Assembly: GCF_004323635.1 (NCBI RefSeq)
Contig: NZ_CP036515.1
Location: 2,791,501-2,855,500, forward strand
Origin: Lichenihabitans psoromatis
Lineage (GTDB): Bacteria > Pseudomonadota > Alphaproteobacteria > Rhizobiales > Beijerinckiaceae
Length of the DNA: 64,000 nt
Direction of reading: 5' to 3'
The notes beneath the pieces were generated by a model, which made no database searches, was not told where the DNA came from, and saw only the letters and a program-made list of their open reading frames with translations. Every line of letters starts with the position of its first letter. The stretch's first letter is position 1. Of the stretch, positions 36,755 through 46,255 are shown in pieces. The position numbers and the translations under genes are program-made.

Positions 36755-37204
36755 TCACTGTGAACGCGGAGGTTGGGGGATCATCAAGCTCAAGCGTTTG
36801 GCGTCGATCACCTTGTGGGTTGGATCCGCGAGTTCGATGAGCACCTCATGCGGGCCAGGCTTCAGCCCAACCAAGATGATGGTTTCGCCGCTTGCATCGA
36901 CGAAGTGCCACGGCGCGTCGTCGACCGTGACGTGAACATGCCCGATGCGGGGCGAGACCTGGAGAGCGCCAGCCCCAAAGACGGGAACGACCCGAAGATT
37001 TTCGGTCCGATATTGGATGAACACACGGCCGAGCGCCAAGGGCCCGGCAAGGGGAGCATCAACGATGAGTTTGGGCGGAGCCTCGTTTTTGATCGCCACC
37101 AAGGCCGATGGGCCGCGAATGTCTCTCGCGCTTTGAGGCAGGGCGTGGGCGGGTAAGAGTGTTGATGCTGCCATGACGATTAGGCCTCTCAGCGATACAT
37201 GCAT
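36755..37204 (-). CDS. Secreted DUF6130-like protein
   Basis: This 149-residue protein has a signal peptide (MHVSLRGLIVMAASTLLPAHALPQ) and a beta-rich domain. RVFIQYRTENLRVVPVFG, SPRIGHVHVTVDDAPWHF and GLKPGPHEVLIELADPTHK resemble the DUF6130 family as I remember it. GGGAG precedes the ATG. HVHVTVDD and HF histidines could bind metal, but the role is unknown. It sits between an MBL-fold protein and an SDR on the same strand. Confidence 0.75.
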   Translation of the reverse strand: MHVSLRGLIVMAASTLLPAHALPQSARDIRGPSALVAIKNEAPPKLIVDAPLAGPLALGRVFIQYRTENLRVVPVFGAGALQVSPRIGHVHVTVDDAPWHFVDASGETIILVGLKPGPHEVLIELADPTHKVIDAKRLSLMIPQPPRSQ

Positions 37205-37243
37205 GGCGGATCTCCCGGATGACCAATATGCTGTGGAACGCGC

Positions 37244-38212
37244 TCACAATCCTTCGTAGACCAGCCGGGTGAAGAGGGCCGGATTGATCACGAAGGTCCC
37301 CCACGCGGCATCGGACGCAGCCGTTGGCTTGGCCGCGATGATCGCGTCGAGCGAGTACCCGTTCTTTTTCAGCGCAGACACATTCGCCCGAGCCGCGACC
37401 AGCATGTCGTGGAAGGCCTGCAGTTGAGAGCGATTGCTGACCGGTGAGCCGTGCCCGGGAATGATGATTGTCTTGTCGGATGTCTTGGAAAGATTGGTTT
37501 CAGCGGCTCGGATAGAGCCGTCGATGCTGCCACCGGTCGAGTAGTCGATAAAAGGATAGATCCCGTTCCAATATGTATCGCCGGTGTGCAGGATGTCGGG
37601 CTCGGTGAAGTAGACTCCGATGTCGCTGTCTGTGTGGGCTGGGCCGTAATACTTCAGCGCAATGGTGGTCTTGTTCAGCGTGAGCATCTGCTCATCGGCA
37701 AAGACGTCGGTCGGCAAAGCGGCCGCCGCGAGCGGTTGAAAATCGTAGCTCCAATCCTCGACCCGCTGCATCGTCAGGAGATGCTTGCGTGTGTTGTCGT
37801 GCGCCATGATGGTCGGGCCGAGTTCACACAGCCACTCATTGCCGTTCGCATGATCGAAATGCCAATGCGTGTTGATCAAATGCGTGACAGGCTCTGGCCC
37901 GAGTGTGGCAAGGGCAGTTGCAACCTGCGGATGCGACACTGCAATCCCGGTGTCGATCAGCACCTTCCCATCGGCTCCATTCAAGACCGCGATGTTCCCC
38001 CCGGACCCCTCGAGCACGGCAATGTCGCCGCGGAGACGGTAGATCGCGATCGGCGTCGTGACGGCTGCAGACTTGATGCGCTGCACGATACCGAGCGCCT
38101 CTGCATAAGCTTCGCCCGGCGTAAGCCACCGACTGGCCGCAAGCGCAGGCGCGGACAGGCAGCACAGACAGAAGCCGCGCCGAGACATGCTGTGGGCGTG
38201 TTTACGAGTCAT
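37244..38212 (-). CDS. Tat-exported MBL-fold metallo-hydrolase
   Basis: This 322-residue protein has a twin-arginine leader (MSRRGFCLCCLSAPALA) and a metallo-beta-lactamase fold. The metal motif is NTHWHFDHANG, followed by YYGPAHTDSD and IIPGHGSPV, with ILHTGDTYWNG supplying the bridging Asp. It is close to the SoxH/quinoprotein-relay-like group. The ATG at 38212 is preferred over 38251. It is divergent from an AraC regulator across a long AT-rich region, and probably the first gene of a run through the DUF6130 protein and SDR. Confidence 0.87.
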   Translation of the reverse strand: MTRKHAHSMSRRGFCLCCLSAPALAASRWLTPGEAYAEALGIVQRIKSAAVTTPIAIYRLRGDIAVLEGSGGNIAVLNGADGKVLIDTGIAVSHPQVATALATLGPEPVTHLINTHWHFDHANGNEWLCELGPTIMAHDNTRKHLLTMQRVEDWSYDFQPLAAAALPTDVFADEQMLTLNKTTIALKYYGPAHTDSDIGVYFTEPDILHTGDTYWNGIYPFIDYSTGGSIDGSIRAAETNLSKTSDKTIIIPGHGSPVSNRSQLQAFHDMLVAARANVSALKKNGYSLDAIIAAKPTAASDAAWGTFVINPALFTRLVYEGL

Positions 38213-38785
38213 TTGCCTGTCGATCCCAAAATAATATCTTGTGACGATCACGCGTTGCGCGGCTTATTTGAGAGCGATCTTGTGGTCCAGAACGTCACGG
38301 ATCAGTGGGTTCGCGACACGGGCTTGGCTTTACGAACGCGACTTTTCATATTTCGAGCATATGCAGTAGAAAATTCGATATTTAATAAAAAATATTGCTT
38401 CTACCCAAAATCTCGAGCCAAGATAATTATTCAACGTGTTCTATGATTTGGAAAATGATATGTATGTAATATAAATTGTAAATCAGGCATTGTTTACATG
38501 ATCTCGATGATCTCTTAGAGGCCGAAATCGTTTTCTGAAGCTTCAAAATGAATCAGTATGAGGCTGGTCTTTGTGACTGGGCTCACGGGTCAGACGCAGT
38601 GCTCCCGAGCCGCAGATTGCTTTGAAGCCGCGCTCATGTCTGTCACGATGGCGCGGTATTTATGATGAAAGCGGTTGTTTAGAGTCAGTCTCTCGGCACG
38701 CGGCTTCGTTTCGCTCGCGCTTGGTTATCCAGCACAAGACCGACATTCGCTTAGACACGCACACGACGTCACAAGGGAGCATTCA
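38213..38785. other. AT-rich intergenic region
   Basis: This 573-base gap lies between the divergent MBL-fold and AraC genes. From about 38340 to 38520 the sequence is strongly AT-rich (for example TATTTAATAAAAAATATT near 38379), in sharp contrast with the GC-rich surroundings. No ORF is supported. It probably carries both promoters and could be a site for nucleoid-protein silencing, or a remnant of transferred DNA. Confidence 0.55.
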
Positions 38786-39763
38786 ATGCCGAGCGCAGGG
38801 GTGTATGGATCTCGACTGGCGAGCCGCTTTCGCCTCGAGGCGGCACCGGTCCTCGTGTCCAAGACGTTGCAGAAAACCGAGGTGGCGGTGACCAACCTGC
38901 AACTCCCTGCGGCGGACCACCGTCTGACAGAAGCGATCCCGCACGAGGATGCCTATCTGGTCGCTGTCATGCTGCGCGACGTCCTCGAGCATGAGTTGTG
39001 GCTTGATGGGCGAGCGATCCCGCGTTCGCCGTTCCTGGCCGGATCGACAGTATTTTATGATTTAAGGCGAAACCCGATCGCGCGCTGCCTCAGCCCGTTC
39101 AACACGTTGTTTTTTTACGTTCCGCGCGGCGTGTTTGACCTCGTCGCCGACCAAGCCGAGGCGTCACACGTCGATGAGCTGAACTATGTGCCAGGCGAGG
39201 GCATCGCCGATGCCTTACTGCACGGCTTGGCACGCACCCTCCTTCCGGCTCTCGATCGGCCCGATGAAGTCAACCGGCTCTATTTCGAGCATGTTGCGCT
39301 CGCGGCCTGTACACACATTGCCCGCACCTATGGTGGCATGGTTGCTCGGAGCTCGAAGATTGGGGTTTTGGCCCCGTGGCAGGAGAGGAGGGCCAAGGCC
39401 CTCATCGCCGCCAATCTTCAGGGGGACTTGTCGCGGGCACAACTCGCGGCGGAATGCGGGCTGTCCGCCGATTATTTCGGCCGCGCCTTCAAACGAACCA
39501 CCGGCACCAGCCCGCATCAATGGCTGATGCAGAGAAGGGTGGACGTGACCAAAGACCTGCTCCGATGCTCGAATCTGACCCTGGCGGAAGTCGCAGTCGC
39601 GGCCGGGTTCCACGACCAAAGCCATATGAGCCGCGTCTTTTCCCAAGCGACATCGACGACACCTGCTTCGTGGCGGCGTGACTTCGACGCGGGGGACGCT
39701 CGGCGCTGTCTGCGTCGACATCAACGAAACGCGAGAGCCACAAAGGACGTCGTTCCGGCGTAA
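38786..39763 (+). CDS. AraC-family transcriptional regulator
   Basis: This 325-residue regulator has a C-terminal double helix-turn-helix: LSRAQLAAECGLSADYFGRAFKRTTGTSP and LTLAEVAVAAGFHDQSHMSRVF. The N-terminal 190 residues form an effector domain with no close match that I can name. The ATG at 38786 has AAGGGAG upstream; the frame is open to 38675 without homology. It probably controls the divergent MBL-fold operon. Confidence 0.9.
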   Translation: MPSAGVYGSRLASRFRLEAAPVLVSKTLQKTEVAVTNLQLPAADHRLTEAIPHEDAYLVAVMLRDVLEHELWLDGRAIPRSPFLAGSTVFYDLRRNPIARCLSPFNTLFFYVPRGVFDLVADQAEASHVDELNYVPGEGIADALLHGLARTLLPALDRPDEVNRLYFEHVALAACTHIARTYGGMVARSSKIGVLAPWQERRAKALIAANLQGDLSRAQLAAECGLSADYFGRAFKRTTGTSPHQWLMQRRVDVTKDLLRCSNLTLAEVAVAAGFHDQSHMSRVFSQATSTTPASWRRDFDAGDARRCLRRHQRNARATKDVVPA

Positions 39764-39862
39764 CGTCGGCTCCCGGCGAGCGTCGAGTCCGAGTAATAAC
39801 GGGCCTCGGAGAGCGTTGAGGCTTGTCTCACTGAAACGCTTGAGCCATCGCCGGCGGCTATG

Positions 39863-40885
39863 TCACCTCAACTCGCGGCAGATCGCCAGGCCAGTATCGC
39901 CGTCGACGATCAATCCTTTGACAAGGCCTGCTCGCAGCAAACCCGTGATCGCGTCGACTTTTTCGAGGCCGCCGGCCAGCAGGACGACATGCCGGCCCCG
40001 CAAAGCTTCCGGCTCGACCGCCAGGGTACGGCTGCTCAGCGGGTGGCGGATTTCGCGTCCCTCCGCGTCGAAGAGCCGGCCGAGCGTATCGCAGACCGCG
40101 CCTTGCGCGCGGATGCTCTGCAACTCGGCGGATGACAGCATGTCGTGAACCCGGAGGAACGACGTCTCGGCGAGTTCACCGGTCGAGATGAGAAAGAGAT
40201 CGGCCGATCGGGCAAGGTCCATCGCGTCGGCGACGGACCGTTGCGACAACAGCACGTCGCGATCCGACTCCGAATCGGCGATGAACGGAACCGGGAGAAA
40301 ATGCCCTTCGCCGCCGGTGCGAGCTGCAAAAGCCTGAACCACCTCGAACGGATTGGATGCGGAGTTGCGCGTCAGCGAGCCAAGCAGCGAGATAAACATC
40401 GCTTCGGCGTTGCGGACGCCTGACAGTTGCTGGGCTACCTGCTCGATCGTGCGGCCCCAACTGACCCCCACCTTGATCGGTCCGTTCTGAAGCTTGCCGC
40501 GAAGGAAGTTCGCGCCTGCATTGCCCACGGCCCGACGCGCCACCAGCCCCTGCATCCGGATCGCTGCCGCATCGGTCACGTCGAGCGGCTCGAAACCGAT
40601 AGCCGGGGTGGAGAGGCAGAAATCGAGGCCGAACGCGTCGGCGATCGTCTGTTCGGTGGCGACGTCCCGCGCCGACTCGTGATGGATCGTGACACTCACG
40701 AGACCGCGCTCGCGCGCCTCTGCCAGCAGGCGGTTCACGCGGCTGCGATGCAGCCCGAGTCGGGTCGCGGTTTCCTCCTGGTTCAATCCGGCCACGTGAT
40801 AGAGCCACGCCGTCCGAACCAACAGGGCATCGTCGCTGTCGTGATTCAGCGCGAGGGTCAGGCGTTTGGGGGCTTTGGCTATCAT
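39863..40885 (-). CDS. SorC/DeoR-type sugar-binding regulator
   Basis: This 340-residue protein has an N-terminal HTH (AWLYHVAGLNQEETATRLGLHRSRVNRLL) and a SorC sugar-phosphate-binding domain with VGVSWGRTI and LLAGGLEKVDAI. The family binds phosphorylated sugars as inducers. It is divergent from the FGGY kinase gene, whose product would make such an inducer. ATG at 40885 was chosen over 40918. It probably represses the kinase and downstream operon. Confidence 0.9.
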   Translation of the reverse strand: MIAKAPKRLTLALNHDSDDALLVRTAWLYHVAGLNQEETATRLGLHRSRVNRLLAEARERGLVSVTIHHESARDVATEQTIADAFGLDFCLSTPAIGFEPLDVTDAAAIRMQGLVARRAVGNAGANFLRGKLQNGPIKVGVSWGRTIEQVAQQLSGVRNAEAMFISLLGSLTRNSASNPFEVVQAFAARTGGEGHFLPVPFIADSESDRDVLLSQRSVADAMDLARSADLFLISTGELAETSFLRVHDMLSSAELQSIRAQGAVCDTLGRLFDAEGREIRHPLSSRTLAVEPEALRGRHVVLLAGGLEKVDAITGLLRAGLVKGLIVDGDTGLAICRELR

Positions 40886-40914
40886 CAAATCAGCTTGACA
40901 AATCCGCTTCCGAC

Positions 40915-40956
40915 GCACAACCTCTGCACAAATGTCGCCGCATAAGTCAAATGTGC
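40915..40956. promoter_or_regulatory. GCACAA repeats, candidate SorC-family operator
   Basis: GCACAA occurs at 40915-40920 and again at 40926-40931, 11 bp apart and so on the same helix face. An inverted TGTGC lies at 40952-40956. These sit in the 141-base divergent interval between the SorC-type regulator and the kinase. Regulators of this family act as tetramers on spaced half-sites. Confidence 0.35.
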
Positions 40957-41026
40957 GACCTTAGGGAGGGTTGATGTCAGTGCGCGATCTCCGCGGAAAC
41001 GGATCTGCCGGCCGGGAGCGTCTCCG

Positions 41027-42535
41027 ATGAGCGTCGTGATCGGGGTCGATGGCGGCACCGAAGGCTTGCGCGCCGGTGTGTACAACCGGGCAGGGCGCTG
41101 TCTCGGCGCTGCCTCGCAGAATTACGACACCCATTTCTCGGCCGGAGCGCGGGCCGAACAGAACCCTGAAGAGTGGTGGAGCGCCCTCGGGATCGCGGTG
41201 CGTAAAGCGATGACGGCAGCCGGCGTTTCGCCCAAGGCGGTCGATGCGATTGCGCTCGATACGACCTCCTGCACGGTTGTGGCGCTGGATCGAGACGGGC
41301 GACCAGTTCGCCCGGCCATTCTCTGGATGGATGTGCGCGCCGGTGCGGAAGCCGCCGCCGTGTTGGCGACGGGCGACGAGGCGCTGCGCGTCAATGGCGC
41401 CGGCCAAGGTCCTGTTTCGGCCGAATGGATGATCCCCAAGGCGCTCTGGATCTCGCGACACGAGCCGGACGTCTTCGCGCAAGCCGCCACGATTTGCGAA
41501 TACCAGGATTTCATGACCCTGAGGCTGACGGGGCGACGTGTCGGCAGTCTGACGAACGTGTCGCTGCGGTGGCACTATTCGAGCGAACGCAAGGGCGGCT
41601 GGCCCTATGGCTTGCTGAAAGCGTTGGACCTCGAGATTCTCGCCGATAAATGGCCGTCCGACATTCTGCCGCCGGGCGACGTCATCGGCCCTTTGACCAC
41701 GGCCGCGGCGGCCCACCTCGGATTATCTGAGCGGACCCAGGTCATTCAAGGCGGTGTCGATGCGGTGATCGGGATGATCGGGCTCGGGGTCGCGGCGCCG
41801 GGACAACTCGCGCTCATCACCGGCTCGTCGCATTTGCAGTTCGGCGTCGTGGCCGATGGTGCGATCAGCAAACCGGGGCTTTGGGGTGCCTATCCGGACT
41901 TGCCGATCCCCGGCCGCTACATGCTCGAAGGGGGTCAAACTTCAACCGGCTCAATTGTCAATTGGCTGCGTCGGCTTGGCGGGTCGTCCTTTGATCTAGC
42001 GACCTTGAACGAGGAAGCGGCCGCCCTTCGCCCCGGTTGCGACGGGCTTCTGGTTCTCGATCATTTCCAGGGCAACCGGACGCCTTATACCGATCCGCAT
42101 TCGCGCGGGGCCTTCGTTGGTCTGACGCTGGCGCATGGGATGCCACATCTGTTTCGTGCAGCCATCGAAGGGATTTGCATGGGCACGCGGTCGATCCTCG
42201 ACCGCATGGCGGAAGCCGGCTTCGACGGACGCGAGATCGTGATCGGCGGTGGCGCGGCGAAATCCGACCTTTGGCTGCAGATCCATGCCGACACGGCCGG
42301 TCTTCCGGTCGTGGTGCCGGATGCCGCCGATGCGCCCTTGGTCGGGGCCGCCATCCTGGCCTTCACCGGCATCGGCGTATTCGCGTCCATCTCGGAGGGG
42401 ATCGCCGCCATGGTGCGCCCCGGTCGTCGGATCGAACCGAGACCCGCCGAACGCGCGCTCTATGACGACATCTATCTCCGTTACGTCGAACTTTACCCTG
42501 CGCTCAGACTGTTTCGGTCGACCGCAAGCGCCTGA
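41027..42535 (+). CDS. FGGY-family carbohydrate kinase
   Basis: This 502-residue sugar or polyol kinase has the ATP/substrate motifs GVDGGTEGLRAGVY, ALDTTSCTVVALD, LWMDVRAG and the FGGY C-terminal signature in GGGAAKSDLWLQIHADTAGLPV. It is closest in style to the xylulokinase / ribulokinase / LsrK group, and I cannot name the sugar. GGGAGCG precedes the ATG. It starts an operon that continues with E1 alpha/beta genes, an E2-like protein and a ribose-type importer. It probably phosphorylates the imported sugar before cleavage. Confidence 0.9.
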   Translation: MSVVIGVDGGTEGLRAGVYNRAGRCLGAASQNYDTHFSAGARAEQNPEEWWSALGIAVRKAMTAAGVSPKAVDAIALDTTSCTVVALDRDGRPVRPAILWMDVRAGAEAAAVLATGDEALRVNGAGQGPVSAEWMIPKALWISRHEPDVFAQAATICEYQDFMTLRLTGRRVGSLTNVSLRWHYSSERKGGWPYGLLKALDLEILADKWPSDILPPGDVIGPLTTAAAAHLGLSERTQVIQGGVDAVIGMIGLGVAAPGQLALITGSSHLQFGVVADGAISKPGLWGAYPDLPIPGRYMLEGGQTSTGSIVNWLRRLGGSSFDLATLNEEAAALRPGCDGLLVLDHFQGNRTPYTDPHSRGAFVGLTLAHGMPHLFRAAIEGICMGTRSILDRMAEAGFDGREIVIGGGAAKSDLWLQIHADTAGLPVVVPDAADAPLVGAAILAFTGIGVFASISEGIAAMVRPGRRIEPRPAERALYDDIYLRYVELYPALRLFRSTASA

Positions 42536-42572
42536 GCGCTCGGGCTCCCCTGCTTTTCGAGATCATCGCTTC

Positions 42573-43589
42573 ATGTCCAGCAACACGCCCCTTCTCGACC
42601 TCTATCGCACCATGCGCCGGATCCGCAGCTTCGAGGAGCATGTGGCCGAACTCTACGTCCGCGGCGAGTCGGCCGGTTCGATGCTGCATCTCTCGATCGG
42701 AGAGGAGGGGGCGGCCGCCGGCGTCTGCGCCGCGATGCAGCCGCAAGACAGCTTCACGACTCATCATCGAGGCCACGGCATCTTCCTGGCGCGCGGCGCC
42801 GAACCCGACCGCATGATGGCGGAGATCGGCGGCAAGGAAACAGGGTATTGCCGGGGCAAGGGTGGCTCCATGCACATCGCCGACATGACGCTGGGCCATC
42901 TCGGCGCCAATGCGATCGTGGGCGGGGGCATCTCGCACGTGGTCGGGGCTGGGCTCAGCTACAAGCGGCTCAAAACCGATGCGGTTTCGGTCGCATTCTT
43001 CGGCGACGGCGCCATGCAGCAGGGTATCCTCTACGAAAGCATGAACATGGCGGCCCTGTGGGATCTGCCGGTCGTCTTCGTCTGCATCAACAATCAATAT
43101 GGCATGGGCACGCGCATCGATCGCGCGACCCGGAATGTGGCGTTTGAGAAGCGCGCCGAAGCCTTCGGCCTTAATGCCGAGATGGTCGATGGCGAGGACG
43201 TCGAAGCGGTGTTCCATACGGCTCAGGGACTCGTCGACGCGGCGCGGGCGGGCAAGCCGGGCTTCATGGCCGTGTCGTGTTTCCGCTTCTTCGGTCATGG
43301 CCGCAAAGACAAGAGCCCGTACCGAACCGCGGAGGAGGAGGAAATCGGCCGCAAGCGCGACCCGATCGCCCGCACCCGCGAGACGCTGCTGACGCGCAAT
43401 CTGACGACCGCCGCCGCCCTTGATGCGATCGACGAGGAGGTGACGCGGGAGATGAATGCCACGATCGACTTCACGACGGCCGCCGCCGCCCCGGCGCAAG
43501 CCTCCATGTTCCGCGATGTCTTCGCGGTCGGAGAGCCCGAGCCGGAGCCGCTCCGCACGCGGATCGACCGCATCCTGGCTCGGACCTGA
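42573..43589 (+). CDS. Thiamine-diphosphate-dependent dehydrogenase E1 alpha (AcoA-like)
   Basis: This 338-residue alpha subunit resembles those of acetoin or pyruvate dehydrogenase complexes. It has RIRSFEEHVAELY, GRGKGGSMHIADM and the TPP/Mg motif GDGAMQQGIL...FVCINN. These E1 enzymes cleave a 2-oxoacid or an acyloin and load the acyl group on lipoamide. The frame is open upstream to 42249 inside the kinase gene, but MSSNTPLLDLYRTM is the true start. Its length suits AcoA better than the longer PDH alpha subunits. Confidence 0.9.
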   Translation: MSSNTPLLDLYRTMRRIRSFEEHVAELYVRGESAGSMLHLSIGEEGAAAGVCAAMQPQDSFTTHHRGHGIFLARGAEPDRMMAEIGGKETGYCRGKGGSMHIADMTLGHLGANAIVGGGISHVVGAGLSYKRLKTDAVSVAFFGDGAMQQGILYESMNMAALWDLPVVFVCINNQYGMGTRIDRATRNVAFEKRAEAFGLNAEMVDGEDVEAVFHTAQGLVDAARAGKPGFMAVSCFRFFGHGRKDKSPYRTAEEEEIGRKRDPIARTRETLLTRNLTTAAALDAIDEEVTREMNATIDFTTAAAAPAQASMFRDVFAVGEPEPEPLRTRIDRILART

Positions 43590-43604
43590 GGGGAGAACCA
43601 CGCC

Positions 43605-44582
43605 ATGGTCCAGATCACCTATCGCGACGCCCTCCGCCAAGCCCTGCAGGACGGCATGCGGGCCGACCCCACCATCATCGTCATCGGCGAGGAAGTCGGT
43701 CTCTATGGAGGCGCTTATGGCGTCACCAAGGATTTGATCAACGAGTTCGGTGCGGAGCGGTTGCTCGATACGCCGATCAGTGAACCCGCCATCATCGGAA
43801 CGGCGGTTGGGGCGGCCATGACCGGCCTGCGGCCGATCGCTGAACTCATGTATGTCGACTTCCTCGGCCTCACGATGGACCAGGTGTCCAATCAGGCCGC
43901 CAAGATCCGCTATATGTTCGGCGGCCAGATCGGTGTGCCGATGGTGCTCCGCACGCAGGGTGGCACCGGGCGCTCCGCCGGGGCCCAACATTCGCAAAGC
44001 CTCGAAGCCTGGATCATGCATACGCCCGGTCTCCGGCTCGCGATGCCGGCCACGGCCGAGGACGCCTATCATCTGCTCCGCCATGCCATGACGCTGCCGG
44101 ACCCGGTGGTGTTCATCGAACACAAGGCCCTTTACACCAAGAAGGAGGAGGCCGACCTCGCCACCGCACCTGCGCCATGGGGCAAAGCCCTTGTTCGGCG
44201 CGCGGGACGAGACGTCACTATCGTGACCTATTCCCGCATGGTGCACTACGCCCTCGAGGCCGCCGTCGCCTTGCGGGAGCAGGGCATCGAAGCCGAGGTG
44301 ATCGACCTTCGGACCCTGAATCCGCTCGATATGGACACGGTGGTGGCGTCGGTGAATCGCACCGGTCGGGCCGTGGCTCTGAGCGAGGGCTATCTGACGG
44401 CGGGTGTTGCGGCGGAGCTGGCGGCACGCATCACCGAAGAATGTTTCGACTACCTCGAAGACCCCGTGCTGCGGATCGCCGGCGAGGACATTCCCATCCC
44501 GGTGTCGCCCGCTCTTGAAGCCGGCGCCATCCCGTCCGTTCAACTGATCGTTGATAGCGTCGCCCGCATGGTGCGTCGATGA
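43605..44582 (+). CDS. Thiamine-diphosphate-dependent dehydrogenase E1 beta (AcoB-like)
   Basis: This 325-residue transketolase-like beta subunit partners the preceding E1 alpha. It has RDALRQALQDGM, IGEEVGLYGGAYGVT, DTPISEPAIIGTAVG, and the C-terminal segment VALSEGYLTAGV. GGGGAG lies before the ATG. Its last codons overlap the start of the lipoyl protein (ATGA), so the two are translationally coupled. Confidence 0.92.
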   Translation: MVQITYRDALRQALQDGMRADPTIIVIGEEVGLYGGAYGVTKDLINEFGAERLLDTPISEPAIIGTAVGAAMTGLRPIAELMYVDFLGLTMDQVSNQAAKIRYMFGGQIGVPMVLRTQGGTGRSAGAQHSQSLEAWIMHTPGLRLAMPATAEDAYHLLRHAMTLPDPVVFIEHKALYTKKEEADLATAPAPWGKALVRRAGRDVTIVTYSRMVHYALEAAVALREQGIEAEVIDLRTLNPLDMDTVVASVNRTGRAVALSEGYLTAGVAAELAARITEECFDYLEDPVLRIAGEDIPIPVSPALEAGAIPSVQLIVDSVARMVRR

Positions 44583-46183
44583 CCGCAGTGCTGACCATGC
44601 CGCGCATGGGCGAGACGATGGAAAGCGGGCGGGTCGCGACGTGGCTGAAGAAGCCTGGCGATAGTTTCAAACGCGGCGAAACCATTCTCGAAATCGAGAC
44701 CGATAAGGTGACGGTTGAGATGCCGGCGCTGGACGATGGGCGGCTGGTCGAAATCATCGCGGCGGAGGGCACGGAGGTTGCGGTCGGGGCCGCACTCGGG
44801 CGCTACGATCAGACGAAGGCCGGTGCCTTGGCGCCCACATCTCGCCCACCGGAGCCGGCTCCGGTGCTTCCGACCCTGACCGCGACGCCTCTGACTCTTC
44901 CGCGCATGGGTGAGACCATGGAGGAGGGCCGGATCGTCGCCTGGTTGAAGCAGCCGGGGCAGACGTTCAAACGAGGCGAGGTCCTCGTCGAGATCGAAAC
45001 CGATAAGACAACCGTGGAAGTGCCGGCCCTTGACGATGGCCAACTGCTGGACATCATCGCGCAAGCCGGTGCGTCCGTCGCGGTCGGCGAGCCGATCGGC
45101 CATTATGCCCCCGTCGGCGGCCCCGCCGCGCTAACGGTCCCCGACTCCAGTCCGCCGCAGCCGCCAACAGGCACGTCCCTCGCGGCTGCGCCTTCAGCCG
45201 GGTCGGACGCGGCGCGCGAGGTCGTCGGGCAGGCGTCTCCCGTAAATGCCGGCAGCCGCCTGCGCGCGACCCCGCTCGCACGCCGTCTGGCACGCAACGG
45301 CGGCCTCGACCTTCGGACCCTGACGGGCAGTGGCCGACGCGGTCGCATCGAGAAGCGCGATATCGAGGCTGTTCTCGCAGGTCGCGAGGCTGGGCCAGCG
45401 CTCAAAGGCGAGACGTCGACGCCGGGCGTCCTGTTCCTCGATCTGCCCGACGGTCGTCTTGCCTATCGGGATTGGGCGCCGGCTGGCGCGGCACGCGGCA
45501 CGGTGCTGTTCCTGCACGGCTTCAGCGCCGACGGTGCGACCTGGGCGGGGTTCGCGTCCATCCTGAGCCGGCAGGGTTTGCGCGTTGTCGCACCCGATCT
45601 CCCCAGCCATGGCGCCACCACGATCGAGGCCGAAACGCCGAACACCATGGCGGCCCCCGTGCTGGCCTTGATCGATGCTTTGGCACTGCAGGATTGCCAT
45701 GTCGTCGGCCATTCGATGGGCGCCGCGGTGGCGGTCATGGCGGCCGCCGAGGGTCTTGTTCCGGCCCGGATGACGCTGATCGCGCCGGCCGGTCTCGGCA
45801 GCGAGATCGACGCGGATTTCGTCACCGGCATGGCCCATGCCCGCACGTCCGGCGCCTTGTCGCATCTGCTGCGTCGCCTGGCCCGGCGCGTTCCGCCGAT
45901 GTCCCGGTCGCAGTTGGATCGACTGGTCGCCGACGTCGCCCGTGGGCGGCTCAAGCGGCTCGCCGAAAGCCTCGTCGAAGACGGACGTCAGGCGATCGAC
46001 ATCCTGTCCGAGCTGCGCGCACTCAAAGGTCAGGTCCGGATCGTCTGGGGCGTCGAGGACCGGATCATTCCCTGGACCCAGGTGACCGAGGTTCCGAGCG
46101 TCATCCCGATCCATCTCATCACCGGCGCGGGGCACATGCCGCACTGGGACAATCCGCAAGATTTGGCCGCGCTGTTCACCTGA
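44579..46183 (+). CDS. Double-lipoyl, E3-binding, alpha/beta-hydrolase fusion (AcoC-like E2)
   Basis: This 534-residue protein has two lipoyl domains, about residues 4-77 and 104-177. The lipoylated Lys are at 43 and 143, exactly 100 residues apart, both in ETDK. A peripheral-subunit-binding domain lies about 224-268 (ATPLARRLARNGGLDL). In place of the 2-oxoacid acyltransferase core there is an alpha/beta hydrolase (285-534) with FLHGFSADGATW, nucleophile Ser379 in VGHSMGAAV, Asp in WGVEDRIIPW and His in GAGHMPHWDNP. AcoC proteins of acetoin complexes carry one lipoyl domain and such a hydrolase, from memory. Two lipoyl domains plus a binding domain is richer. No HxxxDG acyltransferase motif is seen. 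No E3 gene is nearby. Confidence 0.9.
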   Translation: MTAVLTMPRMGETMESGRVATWLKKPGDSFKRGETILEIETDKVTVEMPALDDGRLVEIIAAEGTEVAVGAALGRYDQTKAGALAPTSRPPEPAPVLPTLTATPLTLPRMGETMEEGRIVAWLKQPGQTFKRGEVLVEIETDKTTVEVPALDDGQLLDIIAQAGASVAVGEPIGHYAPVGGPAALTVPDSSPPQPPTGTSLAAAPSAGSDAAREVVGQASPVNAGSRLRATPLARRLARNGGLDLRTLTGSGRRGRIEKRDIEAVLAGREAGPALKGETSTPGVLFLDLPDGRLAYRDWAPAGAARGTVLFLHGFSADGATWAGFASILSRQGLRVVAPDLPSHGATTIEAETPNTMAAPVLALIDALALQDCHVVGHSMGAAVAVMAAAEGLVPARMTLIAPAGLGSEIDADFVTGMAHARTSGALSHLLRRLARRVPPMSRSQLDRLVADVARGRLKRLAESLVEDGRQAIDILSELRALKGQVRIVWGVEDRIIPWTQVTEVPSVIPIHLITGAGHMPHWDNPQDLAALFT

Positions 46184-46255
46184 CGGCGCGACCCCACGAG
46201 CAGATCCTGGAGCATACCGGGGCGCACAATAAAACAACCCTTGAAGGAGGAAACG

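Noticed and set aside
42504..44543. 679-codon open frame on the minus strand opposite the E1 genes
   Set aside because: Its codon pattern mirrors the GC-rich third positions of the real genes on the plus strand, and it shows no domain or ribosome site.
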